Below the pieces are notes generated by a model that had not been told where the DNA came from, did no database searches, and was given only the letters and a program-made list of their open reading frames with translations. A DNA stretch of 64,000 nt from Herbaspirillum sp. LeCh32-8 (GTDB taxonomy: Bacteria; Pseudomonadota; Gammaproteobacteria; Burkholderiales; Burkholderiaceae_D), in NCBI RefSeq assembly GCF_017814915.1, contig NZ_JAGIPZ010000014.1, positions 36,821 to 100,820 of the forward strand. Reading direction: 5' to 3'. Positions within the stretch are counted from its first letter, which is position 1; the number at the start of each line of letters is the position of its first letter. A program made the position numbers and the translations under genes. Below are positions 17,412 to 26,431 of the stretch, one piece after another.

Positions 17412-18812
17412 TCACTTGCCGATACAGAAGCGCGAGAAAATCACGCCCAGCAGATCGTCCGGCGTGAACTTGCCGGTGATGCCGGACAAACGCTCCTGCG
17501 CCAGGCGCAGTTCCTCGGCGAACAGATCCAGCGCATGGTCGCCGGCTTCGTTGTCGAGCGCAGCATGCGCGGCGGCGTGCTCGAGATGCTCGCCCGCTGC
17601 CTTCAGCGCCAGCAGGTGGCGCTCGCGCGCGAGGTAGCGCGACTCCACCGTCTGCTGCCAGCCGGCGATGCGCAGCAGCTCGCCGCGCAGCAGGTCCACG
17701 CCCTGCCCTTCCGCGGCCGAGATGTAGACGTGCGTGGCGTCGGGCATCTCGTCCACTGCGGGCTTGTGGCCGGAGCGGTCAATCTTGTTCCAGATGCGGA
17801 TGATGGGCACGCCGTCGGGGAAGCGCGCGGTGATCTTTTCGTCTTCCAGCGTGGGGCCGCGATCGGCGTCCAGCATGTGCAGGATGACGTCGGCCTTGGC
17901 GACTTCAGCCCAGGTGCGTTCGATGCCGATGCGCTCGACCTCGTCGGGGCCGCTGCCGTCCTCCCCCGCTTCGCGGATACCGGCGGTGTCGATGATGTTC
18001 AGCGGCATGCCTTCGATCTGGATGGTCTGCGTGACCTTGTCGCGCGTGGTGCCGGCGATCGGAGTCACGATGGCCACGTCAGCGCCGGACAGCGCGTTGA
18101 GCAGCGAGGACTTGCCGACATTGGGCTTGCCCGCCAACACGGCATTGAGGCCGTCGCGCAGCAATGCGCCCTGGGCTGCGTGCTTGAAGACGTCGTCCAG
18201 CGTGGCGCGGATCTTCGCGAGCTGGCCGCGCGCGTCGGATTGCTTGAGGAAGTCGATCTCCTCTTCCGGAAAATCGAGCGTGGCTTCGACCAGCATGCGC
18301 AGGCTGGTGACTTGCTCCACCAGTTCGTGGATCACTTTGGAGAAGGCGCCCGACAGCGATTCGGAGGCCGACTTGGCGGCCGCCTCGGTGGTGGCTTCGA
18401 TCAGGTCGGCCACGGCCTCGGCCTGGGCCAGGTCGATCTTGTCGTTCAGGAAGGCGCGCTGGGTGAACTCGCCCGGCTCGGCCATGCGCAGGCCGATCTC
18501 TGCGCCCGCTTCCAGGCAACGCGCCAGCAGCATCTGCATCACCACCGGGCCGCCGTGGCCCTGCAGCTCCAGCACGTCTTCGCCGGTATAGGAATGCGGC
18601 GCGGGGAAATGAATCGCCAGGCCCTGGTCAATGACGCTGCCGTCTTCACGGCGGAACGGCAGGTAGGTGGCGTGGCGCGGCTGCAGGCTGTCGCGGCCGC
18701 ACAGGGCGGCGATCAGCGGCGCCAGGTTCTTGCCCGACAGGCGAACCACGCCGATGCCGCCGCGTCCGGGTGCGGTGGCGATGGCGGCGATGGGAGAAGA
18801 GTCGAAGGTCAT
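17412..18812 (-). CDS. mnmE: tRNA modification GTPase MnmE
   Basis: A 466-residue GTPase that, with MnmG, modifies uridine-34 of certain tRNAs. The N-terminal formyl-THF-binding domain begins [19 protein letters not shown]. The G domain (GKPNVGKSS, then DTAGIRE and NKID) is inserted in the helical domain, and the protein ends in the catalytic CIGK. The frame is open upstream to 18959, but ATG 18812 is the family start. It is the distal gene of the rpmH-rnpA-yidD-yidC-mnmE series, separated from yidC by a terminator. Confidence 0.95.
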   Translation of the reverse strand: MTFDSSPIAAIATAPGRGGIGVVRLSGKNLAPLIAALCGRDSLQPRHATYLPFRREDGSVIDQGLAIHFPAPHSYTGEDVLELQGHGGPVVMQMLLARCLEAGAEIGLRMAEPGEFTQRAFLNDKIDLAQAEAVADLIEATTEAAAKSASESLSGAFSKVIHELVEQVTSLRMLVEATLDFPEEEIDFLKQSDARGQLAKIRATLDDVFKHAAQGALLRDGLNAVLAGKPNVGKSSLLNALSGADVAIVTPIAGTTRDKVTQTIQIEGMPLNIIDTAGIREAGEDGSGPDEVERIGIERTWAEVAKADVILHMLDADRGPTLEDEKITARFPDGVPIIRIWNKIDRSGHKPAVDEMPDATHVYISAAEGQGVDLLRGELLRIAGWQQTVESRYLARERHLLALKAAGEHLEHAAAHAALDNEAGDHALDLFAEELRLAQERLSGITGKFTPDDLLGVIFSRFCIGK

Positions 18813-18907
18813 GATGCGGATATCTTGTTGTCGTTTTGAATATGGCCGGCCGCGCATGCGCGCAGAGGCAAGGCTCAATGTTAAGGCCTGTGAAGAAACT
18901 CCGATCG

Positions 18908-18934
18908 AAAAAAAACCCGTGAATTCCACGGGTT
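18908..18934 (-). terminator. Terminator after yidC
   Basis: On the minus strand an 8-bp stem (18927-18934 with 18914-18921) with 5-nt loop runs into an eight-base T tract (complement of 18908-18915). It lies between the yidC stop and the mnmE start, so mnmE probably has its own promoter. Confidence 0.85.
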
Positions 18935-18984
18935 CTTTTTTGCTCGCCGATCCCGGCAAACGGGATCGGCGGGAGCGGCAGGGA

Positions 18985-20685
18985 TTACTTGGTCTTGCCG
19001 CTCTCGATGTTCTTGGTGATCACCCATTGCTGCGCGATCGACAGGATGTTGTTGGTCACCCAGTACAGCACCAGGCCGGACGGGAAGAAGAAGAACATGA
19101 ACGAGAACACCAGCGGCATGAACATCATCACCTTGGCCTGGACCGGGTCCGGCGGGGTCGGGTTCAGCTTGGTTTGCAGGAACATCGAACCGGCCATGAT
19201 GATCGGCAACAGACCGACCGGCATGTTGAAGTACGGAATGGTGCCGAACAGCGTATCCGGGGCGGTCAGGTCATGGATCCAGCCCAGCCACGGCGCGCCG
19301 CGCATTTCAACCGATGCCAGCAGCACCCAGTACAGCGAGATGAACACCGGGATCTGGATCGCGATGGGCAGGCAGCCGCCCAGCGGGTTGATCTTCTCGG
19401 TCTTGTACATCGCCATCATTTCGCGGTTCATCGCCTGCGGATCGCCCTTGTGACGCTCGCGGATGGCCTGCATACGCGGCGCGACCGCCTTCATCTTGGC
19501 CATGCTGCGGTACGACGCGGCCGACAACGGGAAGAAGATCAGCTTGATCAGCACGGTCAGCAGGATGATGGTCCAGCCCCAGTTGCCGACGATGGCGTGG
19601 ATGTGGGTCATCAGCCAGAAGATCGGCTTGGCGATCAGGGTCAGCCAACCGTAGTCCTTGACCAGCTCCAGGCCGGGGGCGACGGATTCCAGCACCTTCG
19701 ACTCTTGCGGGCCGGAGTACAGCTTGGCGTCCATGGTCACCGAAGCGCCGGCGGCGACTTCACCCATCGGGATGATCGAGGCCACGCTGAACAGATTGGG
19801 CTTGACCTGCTCGGTCACGATGCTGCGGGTCTTGCCTTGCGGCGGCACGAAGGCCGACACGAAGTAGTGCTGCACCAGCGCAATCCAGCCGTTGTCGGCC
19901 TGCTTGGCGTGCTCGGCCTTGCCTTCGGCGATCTTCTCGAAGGTCATCTTCTCGAACTTGTTGGATTCGGTGTAGACGGCCGGACCGGTGAAGGTGCTGT
20001 AGAAGTGCGACTCGCCGCCCGGCTTGTTGCCGTCACGCAGCAGTTGCAGGTACAGCGACGGATTGATCGCCGCAGCGGTGCCGTTGGTCACGGTGTGCTT
20101 GACGTCGATCAGGTAGCTACCGCGGGTGAAGGTGAAGGTCTTGGTCAGCTTCACGCCGCCTTGATCAGCCTCCAACACCAGCTGCACTTCGTTGCCGTTG
20201 TCCAGGGTGCGCGCGCCCGGCTTGGCCGTGAACAGCGACTTGTGGTTGGGGAAGGTGCCGCCGGTCAGGCCGGTTTCAGCCAGGTACACATGGCCGGCGC
20301 CGGAGTCGAACAGCACCAGGTTCTTGCTGGGGTCGACCACGTCGCGCTGGTTCAGCAGTTCCAAACGCTTGAGCTCGCCGCCGACGGTGTCGAAGTCAGC
20401 CTTGACCACGTCGGTGGTGATGGTGATGGTTTCACCCTTGGCGGCAGCGGCGTCGGTGGCCGGCAGTGCGGCGGCGCCGGCCGGGGCCGGAGTGCCTGCC
20501 TGCGGCACCGGCGAACCGGTCGGGCTGGCGGTCGGGGCTGCCGGGTTGGCGGCGGCCTGCTCCTGAGTCTGGTTAGCCGACGGGAAGAACATCGACTGAT
20601 GTCCGTTATGGCGCATCCAGCCATCCCACAGCAGCAGCAGGGAGAAGGAGAATACAACCCACAGGACGGTACGTTTGATATCCAT
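18985..20685 (-). CDS. yidC: Membrane protein insertase YidC
   Basis: A 566-residue inner-membrane insertase (Oxa1 family). The N-terminal helix ([20 protein letters not shown]) is followed by a low-complexity Ala/Pro/Thr linker, a large periplasmic beta domain (about 85-340), and the conserved C-terminal membrane region with [19 protein letters not shown] and [14 protein letters not shown]. It inserts proteins such as the ATP synthase c subunit, whose gene is also in this window. It lies 17 bp after yidD, in one transcriptional unit with it. Confidence 0.96.
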   Translation of the reverse strand: MDIKRTVLWVVFSFSLLLLWDGWMRHNGHQSMFFPSANQTQEQAAANPAAPTASPTGSPVPQAGTPAPAGAAALPATDAAAAKGETITITTDVVKADFDTVGGELKRLELLNQRDVVDPSKNLVLFDSGAGHVYLAETGLTGGTFPNHKSLFTAKPGARTLDNGNEVQLVLEADQGGVKLTKTFTFTRGSYLIDVKHTVTNGTAAAINPSLYLQLLRDGNKPGGESHFYSTFTGPAVYTESNKFEKMTFEKIAEGKAEHAKQADNGWIALVQHYFVSAFVPPQGKTRSIVTEQVKPNLFSVASIIPMGEVAAGASVTMDAKLYSGPQESKVLESVAPGLELVKDYGWLTLIAKPIFWLMTHIHAIVGNWGWTIILLTVLIKLIFFPLSAASYRSMAKMKAVAPRMQAIRERHKGDPQAMNREMMAMYKTEKINPLGGCLPIAIQIPVFISLYWVLLASVEMRGAPWLGWIHDLTAPDTLFGTIPYFNMPVGLLPIIMAGSMFLQTKLNPTPPDPVQAKVMMFMPLVFSFMFFFFPSGLVLYWVTNNILSIAQQWVITKNIESGKTK

Positions 20686-20701
20686 ATGCGTATTGATTAG
20701 T

Positions 20702-21028
20702 TCAGGAGTGGCTGCAACCGTCAGCGGCCACAGTGGGAGAAACTCGCGCAGAGGTACGCTGCGACGAAGAATTCGGGGAAACGGGAGAAGCGTTGGACGG
20801 CGCCGATGCCTCCGGCGAACCCGGCACCGGATCGAGGCCGCCGGGATGCCATGGATGGCATTTGCACAGGCGCTTGCCGGCCAGGAGACTACCCTTGAAC
20901 GCGCCGTGCAGGCGCACGGCCTCGGCGGCGTAGTCGGAACAGCTGGGATAGAAACGGCAATTCTGCCCGAGGAACGGGCTCACTCCCAGCTTGTAGGCGC
21001 GTAACAGCAGGAGCAAAGGCGTTTTCAT
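20702..21028 (-). CDS. yidD: Membrane protein insertion efficiency factor YidD
   Basis: The family core is complete: [30 protein letters not shown], then [15 protein letters not shown], with the conserved Cys residues. It is thought to assist YidC at the inner membrane. The ATG at 21028 has an AGGA site and lies 6 bp after the rnpA stop. At about 108 residues it is longer than many relatives because of a Ser/Pro-rich tail from about residue 70, which looks unstructured. Confidence 0.92.
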   Translation of the reverse strand: MKTPLLLLLRAYKLGVSPFLGQNCRFYPSCSDYAAEAVRLHGAFKGSLLAGKRLCKCHPWHPGGLDPVPGSPEASAPSNASPVSPNSSSQRTSARVSPTVAADGCSHS

Positions 21029-21034
21029 CACTTC

Positions 21035-21439
21035 CTATTTCCTGGCAAACGCTGGCGCGTTCGTCAAAAAGGCGAACAGCTGCGCCAGTTCGGCGTTCAA
21101 GGCCGCCTTCAGGGCGGCATTGGTGGCCGGATCGCTTTTGGCGTTGACCGGGCGCGACAGGCGCACGATACAGTCGACCTCAGGCAGCAACGCCTGGCGG
21201 AACAGTTCGCGCGTGGCGCGCTTGATCGTGTTGCGGGTCACCGCGCGCGGCGCGAAACGCTTGGCTGCGACAACGCCCAGGCGGGCCTGAGGCAGACTGT
21301 TGCGACGCGCATACAACACGAAATGCTCCGTGCGATGGACGGGGCGCAAACGAAAAACGGATGAAAATTCATCCGTTTTAACGATTCGCCGATCGCGTGG
21401 GAAGTTGCCAGGTTGAAGCTGTGAACGAACGTCCGTCAC
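21035..21439 (-). CDS. rnpA: Ribonuclease P protein component
   Basis: A 134-residue basic protein that supports RNase P RNA in trimming the 5' end of tRNAs. The signature block is complete: RLGVVAAKRFAPRAVTRNTIKRATRELFR (about 53-81). It sits between rpmH and yidD as in most bacteria, 25 bp after rpmH. Confidence 0.95.
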   Translation of the reverse strand: MTDVRSQLQPGNFPRDRRIVKTDEFSSVFRLRPVHRTEHFVLYARRNSLPQARLGVVAAKRFAPRAVTRNTIKRATRELFRQALLPEVDCIVRLSRPVNAKSDPATNAALKAALNAELAQLFAFLTNAPAFARK

Positions 21440-21464
21440 ACGAAACGGCTGCGCAAAGCCCGGC

Positions 21465-21602
21465 TTAAACTGCAGCCAGACGCTTGCGGCCCTTGGCGCG
21501 GCGAGCGTTGATCACGGCACGGCCGCCACGGGTTGCCATACGGGCGCGGAAACCATGGGTACGCTTGCGACGCACGACGGAGGGTTGGTAAGTACGTTTC
21601 AT
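21465..21602 (-). CDS. rpmH: 50S ribosomal protein L34
   Basis: Forty-five residues, strongly basic, translating to [20 protein letters not shown] and ending GRKRLAAV; this is L34 with no ambiguity. It is the first gene of the rpmH-rnpA-yidD-yidC run. In most bacteria dnaA lies just upstream, divergently; here nothing resembling dnaA follows for at least 1.5 kb. Confidence 0.97.
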   Translation of the reverse strand: MKRTYQPSVVRRKRTHGFRARMATRGGRAVINARRAKGRKRLAAV

Positions 21603-23125
21603 GTTGGACTCGCTTAGTTGGGCTGCCTATTCAGCAAACAGCAAAAATAAATCGGAATTCTGGAACTGCCTTCAGTGTGCCCGTTCCGTATCATCGATGC
21701 CCCTGCCGCCCGTATCCCCGGCAGCCCCTGCATCGCTGACACCATTTGTCGGTCCGGTCTGGACCCGCTTCGTCTCTTGTCTTTTTACGCCCACTAAGTT
21801 CGTAGTCCGACTTGCCTGAAGCTGAAACAGCACTGCGACGGCACCGTGCGCAATTCTTCAGATGGTGAACCCTGAATTAGACTGCATTTTCCACTTACCT
21901 GTCAATGACTTATGGGCTTCGGGACAGCCTTTGCATGCGTTCTTCGTCGGTTTGAGCAACGGAACGTGGCGGATTTGCCATGCAACGGGACAAGCCTGCC
22001 GGAAAGTTTTCATTCAGGCATCACCCCGCCGCCTCGCCGCGCACGAAAGACGCCAGCGCGAAAAAGATGCCTGCCGGCAAGATGTGCGGATACCGGCAAA
22101 ACCGGCTGCAAAAAAATGCGGCGATCCATACCGGCCATCTCCCCCAACGCCCTCGATATGATTTAAAGAATTTCCGCCGACCGGCCACTTCCAACCGCTC
22201 CTCGCAGACCGCAATGTTGCGCATGCCGCGCATATGCTCATGCGAAAAACCTGCGTCGCGCATTCGATGTGACAGGCGATGAGGCCGAACAACAACACTC
22301 GGCGACATCGCAAGCCCGGCAGTTACAAAAAATATTCAGTGCATTTTCCAGCTTACGAACGGCAAGCCGCACATCAGGTATGCACGCCCGCTCGCCTTCT
22401 CCACGCTGCGGGCGTCCGGGCCGTGCGGCATGCCGGGCCGCGTGCCAAAACTTATCGCCGGATCCGCAGCGCAAGTTTTTCCCTATCTGGCACGATTCCA
22501 GCTATAACTGAAGCGAGGGAGAGGGGGACGTCGCGGCGCCAAGACATTCACCGTGCTGCGGCATGCGGCGCATACGGCCGCCGGCAACGGCAGAAGCGGC
22601 GGCCACCCGCGCCGGGCTGAAGAAAGCACCAGACGGCGCGAGAAAAATACAGAAGGAAAACACCATTGTCGCGCCGATTTCCCCCGATGGCCATCAGGGT
22701 TTTCACCATGGCGCGCTGCTCAAAAATAGCGCACTGTGAAGTCAACCGTGGCGCCTCGCTGCACATTGAAAGAGCATGGGGAGGAGAGATCATCTTCACG
22801 TAATCCGATATGCCGTCGCGCAGCGTTGTGCCAGCGCTTTGCCCATTCCTGCAAGAAGGCCGGCAAAACGAACGGTGTTTGCAGTTACGCGAAAATAAAT
22901 CCGACCTATGCTGAAACAAAACAGGTGCGATTCGCTCAGTAGCTGAAAGAGAAAAAGGAATAGAATAAAAACGAGATTTTTTGCATCGCGCTGTGATGCT
23001 ACGGCTTTCAAAGAGCACTTCGGCAATGACGCTTTCCAGAGTCACCGACGCGTTCTTTGATAACCGCAGATGGCAAGTCCAAACAACTAGATTCTGTTTC
23101 GTATTTTCGTTGCGACGGAGGTGGT
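21603..23125. other. 1.5-kb gene-poor region between rpmH and prkA
   Basis: No open frame here has credible protein character; candidates are rich in Arg, Cys and Pro and lack ribosome sites. No TTATNCACA DnaA box was seen, although dnaA and an origin often lie beside rpmH. The left end must hold the rpmH promoter and the right end the prkA promoter. A sigma-54-like site lies at 22488-22503. This may be a scar left when dnaA was moved. Confidence 0.5.
22488..22503 (+). promoter_or_regulatory. Possible sigma-54 promoter upstream of prkA
   Basis: TGGCACG at the -24 position matches the consensus exactly, and GC follows at the correct 12-bp distance. The rest of the -12 box is poor (CAGC instead of TTGC). 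It points toward prkA and would give a leader of about 610 nt. In E. coli, yeaG is induced by nitrogen starvation, which makes sigma-54 control plausible. Confidence 0.35.
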
Positions 23126-25048
23126 ATGGATATCTACAGCAGCTTTGCAAGCCGGTTCGACAAGACCAGAGAAGAAGAATTTTCGCTTGAAGAGTATCTG
23201 AATCTTTGCAAGAACGACCCGGCGATCTATGCATCTGCTGCCGAACGGATGCTGATGGCCATCGGTGAGCCCGAGAAGGTCGATACCCGGGAAGATCCCC
23301 GCCTGTCCCGCATTTTCGCCAACAAGGTCATCAAGGTCTACCCAGCCTTCAGGGAGTTCTACGGCGCCGAGGAAGTCATCGAGCAGGTGGTCGCCTACTT
23401 CCGCCACGCCGCGCAAGGCCTGGAGGAAAAGAAGCAGATCCTCTACCTGCTGGGCCCGGTCGGCGGCGGCAAGTCCTCCATCGCCGAGCGCCTGAAGCAG
23501 CTCATGGAACAGGTGCCCTTCTATTCCATCAAGGGTTCGCCGGTCAATGAATCGCCGCTCGGGCTGTTCGACTATGACGAGGACGGCGGCATCCTGGAAG
23601 AGCAGTACGGCATCCCGCGCCGCTATCTCAAACCCATCCTGAGCCCGTGGGCCGTCAAGCGCCTGCACGAGTACAACGGCGACATACGCCAGTTCCGCGT
23701 GGTCAAGCGCTATCCGTCGATCCTGCGCCAGATCGCCATCTCCAAGACCGAGCCGGGCGACGAGAACAACCAGGACATCTCCACGCTGGTAGGCAAGGTC
23801 GACATCCGCAAGCTCGAACAATTCTCGCAAGACGATGCCGACGCCTACAGCTACTCGGGCGGCTTGTGCCTGTCCAACCAGGGCCTGCTGGAATTCGTCG
23901 AAATGTTCAAGGCGCCGATCAAGGTGCTGCACCCGCTGCTGACGGCCACCCAGGAAGGCAACTTCAAGGGTACCGAAGGCTTTGGCGCGATTCCCTTCGA
24001 CGGCGTGATCCTGGCCCACTCCAACGAGTCGGAATGGAAAGCCTTCCGCAACAACAAGAACAACGAGGCGCTGCTGGACCGCATCTTCATCGTCAAGGTG
24101 CCGTATTGCCTGCGCGTGTCCGAAGAAATCAAGATTTACGAAAAGCTGATCCGCACCTCATCGCTCTCCAAGGCCACGTGCGCGCCGGGCACGCTGAAGA
24201 TGATGGCGCAGTTCTCCATCCTGACGCGCCTCAAGGAACCGGAAAACTCCAGCCTGTTCTCCAAGATGCAGGTGTATGACGGCGAGAACCTGAAGGACAC
24301 CGATCCCAAGGCCAAGTCCTACCAGGAGTACCGCGACTACGCGGGCGTGGATGAAGGCATGAACGGCATCTCGACGCGCTTCGCGTTCAAGATCCTGTCG
24401 CGCGTGTTCAACTTCGACACCACCGAAGTGGCGGCCAACCCGGTGCACCTGATGTATGTGCTGGAGCAGCAGATCGAACGCGAACAGTTCCCGCAGGAGA
24501 CCGAGCAGAAGTACCTGTCCTTCGTGAAGGACACGCTGGCCTCGCGCTACGCCGAATTCATCGGTAAGGAAATCCAGACGGCCTACCTGGAGTCGTACTC
24601 GGAATACGGTCAGAACGTGTTCGACCGCTACGTGACCTACGCCGACTTCTGGATCCAGGATCAGGAATACCGCGACCACGACACCGGCGAAAGCTTCGAC
24701 CGGGCGGCGCTGAACGCGGAACTGGAGAAGATCGAGAAACCGGCCGGCATCAGCAATCCCAAGGACTTCCGCAACGAGATCGTCAACTTCGTGCTGCGCG
24801 CGCGCGTCAACAACGGCGGCAAGAACCCGCTGTGGACCAGCTACGAGAAGCTGCGCGTGGTGATCGAGAAGAAGATGTTCTCCAACACCGAAGACCTGCT
24901 GCCGGTGATCTCCTTCAATGCCAAGGGGTCCACGGAAGAGATGCAAAAGCACGAAGACTTCGTCAACCGCATGGTCAGCAAGGGCTACACGCCCAAGCAG
25001 GTGCGCCTGCTGTGCGAATGGTACCTGCGCGTGCGCAAGTCCTCGTAA
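23126..25048 (+). CDS. yeaG: PrkA/YeaG AAA+ serine protein kinase
   Basis: A 640-residue protein very close to E. coli YeaG over its full length. The PrkA AAA+ domain holds Walker A GPVGGGKSS (about 113-121), and the C-terminal PrkA domain resembles eukaryotic kinases and ends in LLCEWYLRVRKSS. The ATG at 23126 has GGAGG at 23117-23121 and matches the family start; an earlier in-frame start at 23057 does not. PrkA homologues act in starvation and stress responses; kinase activity is reported, and a Lon-like protease activity for the Bacillus protein. First gene of prkA-yeaH-spoVR. Confidence 0.95.
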   Translation: MDIYSSFASRFDKTREEEFSLEEYLNLCKNDPAIYASAAERMLMAIGEPEKVDTREDPRLSRIFANKVIKVYPAFREFYGAEEVIEQVVAYFRHAAQGLEEKKQILYLLGPVGGGKSSIAERLKQLMEQVPFYSIKGSPVNESPLGLFDYDEDGGILEEQYGIPRRYLKPILSPWAVKRLHEYNGDIRQFRVVKRYPSILRQIAISKTEPGDENNQDISTLVGKVDIRKLEQFSQDDADAYSYSGGLCLSNQGLLEFVEMFKAPIKVLHPLLTATQEGNFKGTEGFGAIPFDGVILAHSNESEWKAFRNNKNNEALLDRIFIVKVPYCLRVSEEIKIYEKLIRTSSLSKATCAPGTLKMMAQFSILTRLKEPENSSLFSKMQVYDGENLKDTDPKAKSYQEYRDYAGVDEGMNGISTRFAFKILSRVFNFDTTEVAANPVHLMYVLEQQIEREQFPQETEQKYLSFVKDTLASRYAEFIGKEIQTAYLESYSEYGQNVFDRYVTYADFWIQDQEYRDHDTGESFDRAALNAELEKIEKPAGISNPKDFRNEIVNFVLRARVNNGGKNPLWTSYEKLRVVIEKKMFSNTEDLLPVISFNAKGSTEEMQKHEDFVNRMVSKGYTPKQVRLLCEWYLRVRKSS

Positions 25049-25165
25049 GCGCCGCGGAGGCGCGCCGGTTACGGTCCACGACCGTGCGGCGCGCGCCCGG
25101 CGAGCCTTCGGCGCGCCGCCCGGTCGCATGACCGCCCGGCCGCCGACCACTAGCAGGAGAACCGA
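25049..25165 (+). other. G+C-rich structured spacer between prkA and yeaH
   Basis: This 117-bp intercistronic stretch is extremely G+C-rich and self-complementary (several GGCGCGCC/GCGCGC segments between 25060 and 25125). It ends in an AGGAG ribosome site (25155-25159) for yeaH. It could fold into stable hairpins that alter message processing or translation between the two genes. No T-tract follows, so it is not a classical terminator. Confidence 0.4.
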
Positions 25166-26431
25166 GTGCTGCATCAGATCATCGACCGCAGGCTGGCTGG
25201 CAAGAACAAAAGCATCGCCAATCGGGAGCGCTTCCTGCGGCGCTTCAAGGGACATATTCAACGCTCGGTGGCGGACGCCGTGCGCGACCGCAGCATCACC
25301 GACCTCGACAAATCCAAGAGCATCAGCATCCCGCGCAAGGATGTCTCCGAACCGTTCTTCCATCATGGCAAGGGCGGCCGGCGCGAGGCGGTGCATCCCG
25401 GCAACTCGGACTATCTGCAGGGCGACCGCATCCCGCGCCAGGGCGGCGGCGGGGGCGAAGGCGGCAGCAGCGCCAGCAACGAGGGCGAGGGCCAAGACGA
25501 CTTCACCTTCGAGCTCACCCGCGAAGAGTTCATGAACTACTTCTTCGAGGATCTGGAATTGCCGCGGCTGGTGGAAACCAACCTGCTGCAAGTGCCCAGC
25601 TGGAAGAACATGCGCGCCGGCTATTCGGTCGACGGCTCGCCCACCAACATCGACATCGTGCGTTCCTTGCGCAGCTCGCTGGGCCGTCGCATCGCACTAG
25701 GCGCGCCGCTGCAGCGCCAGCTCGACGAGGCCGAGGAGCAATTGCTGCTGCTCAAGCGCAAGCCGGAAGAGCACCGCGCCGACATCAAGCTGCTGGAAGA
25801 GGAAATCCGCCAGTTGAAGGCGCGTATCCTGCGCATCCCCTTCATCGACCCGTTCGACCTGCGCTACGTCAACCGCGTGCGCCAGCCGCAGCCGTCCAGT
25901 CGCGCCGTGATGTTCTGCGTGATGGACGTGTCGGGCTCGATGGACGAGCAGCGCAAGGATTTGTCCAAGCGCTTCTTCATCCTTCTTTACTTGTTCCTGA
26001 CGCGCAATTACGAACACATCGAAGTCGTCTTCATCCGCCACCACACGCGCGCCGACGAGGTCGACGAAAACACCTTCTTCCATTCGCAGGAAAGCGGCGG
26101 CACGGTGGTCTCCAGCGCGCTGGAGCTGATGCACGACATCATCACCAAGCGCTACTCACCCAGCGAATGGAACATCTACGGCGCCCAGGCCTCCGACGGC
26201 GACAACTGGAACGACGATTCGCCCAAGTGCCGCGAGATTCTGGAAAGCGCGATCCTGCCGCTGACGCGTTACTTTGCCTACATCCAGGTGGCCGAGCCGG
26301 AGCAGAACCTGTGGACCGAGTACATGCAGCTGATCGAGTCGCACCCGCACTTCGCCATGAAGAAGGTGCAGTCGGCGGCGGAGATCTATCCGGTGTTCCG
26401 CGAACTCTTTGAAAAGCAGGTGCACGCATGA
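25166..26431 (+). CDS. yeaH: YeaH/DUF444 von Willebrand A-domain protein
   Basis: A 421-residue homologue of E. coli YeaH. N-terminal IDRRLAGKNKSIANRERFLR, a Gly-rich low-complexity patch (about 93-105), and a C-terminal vWA-like domain with the metal-site motif DVSGSMDE (about 253-260) are visible. It starts at GTG 25166. YeaH works with YeaG in the sustained nitrogen-starvation response; its biochemical role is not settled. Its last four bases overlap the spoVR start, indicating translational coupling. Confidence 0.94.
   Translation: MLHQIIDRRLAGKNKSIANRERFLRRFKGHIQRSVADAVRDRSITDLDKSKSISIPRKDVSEPFFHHGKGGRREAVHPGNSDYLQGDRIPRQGGGGGEGGSSASNEGEGQDDFTFELTREEFMNYFFEDLELPRLVETNLLQVPSWKNMRAGYSVDGSPTNIDIVRSLRSSLGRRIALGAPLQRQLDEAEEQLLLLKRKPEEHRADIKLLEEEIRQLKARILRIPFIDPFDLRYVNRVRQPQPSSRAVMFCVMDVSGSMDEQRKDLSKRFFILLYLFLTRNYEHIEVVFIRHHTRADEVDENTFFHSQESGGTVVSSALELMHDIITKRYSPSEWNIYGAQASDGDNWNDDSPKCREILESAILPLTRYFAYIQVAEPEQNLWTEYMQLIESHPHFAMKKVQSAAEIYPVFRELFEKQVHA

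Noticed and set aside
18667..20700. A 677-codon plus-strand frame opposite yidC
   Set aside because: Antisense shadow of yidC, rich in His, Arg and Gln, with no recognisable domain.
21862..22282. Several overlapping plus-strand frames of about 80-100 codons
   Set aside because: All three frames are open at once over low-information sequence and none has protein-like character.
22548..23234. A 228-codon minus-strand frame in the rpmH-prkA gap
   Set aside because: Rich in Cys, Arg and Ser, no ribosome site, overlaps the start of prkA, and no domain pattern. Random open frame.
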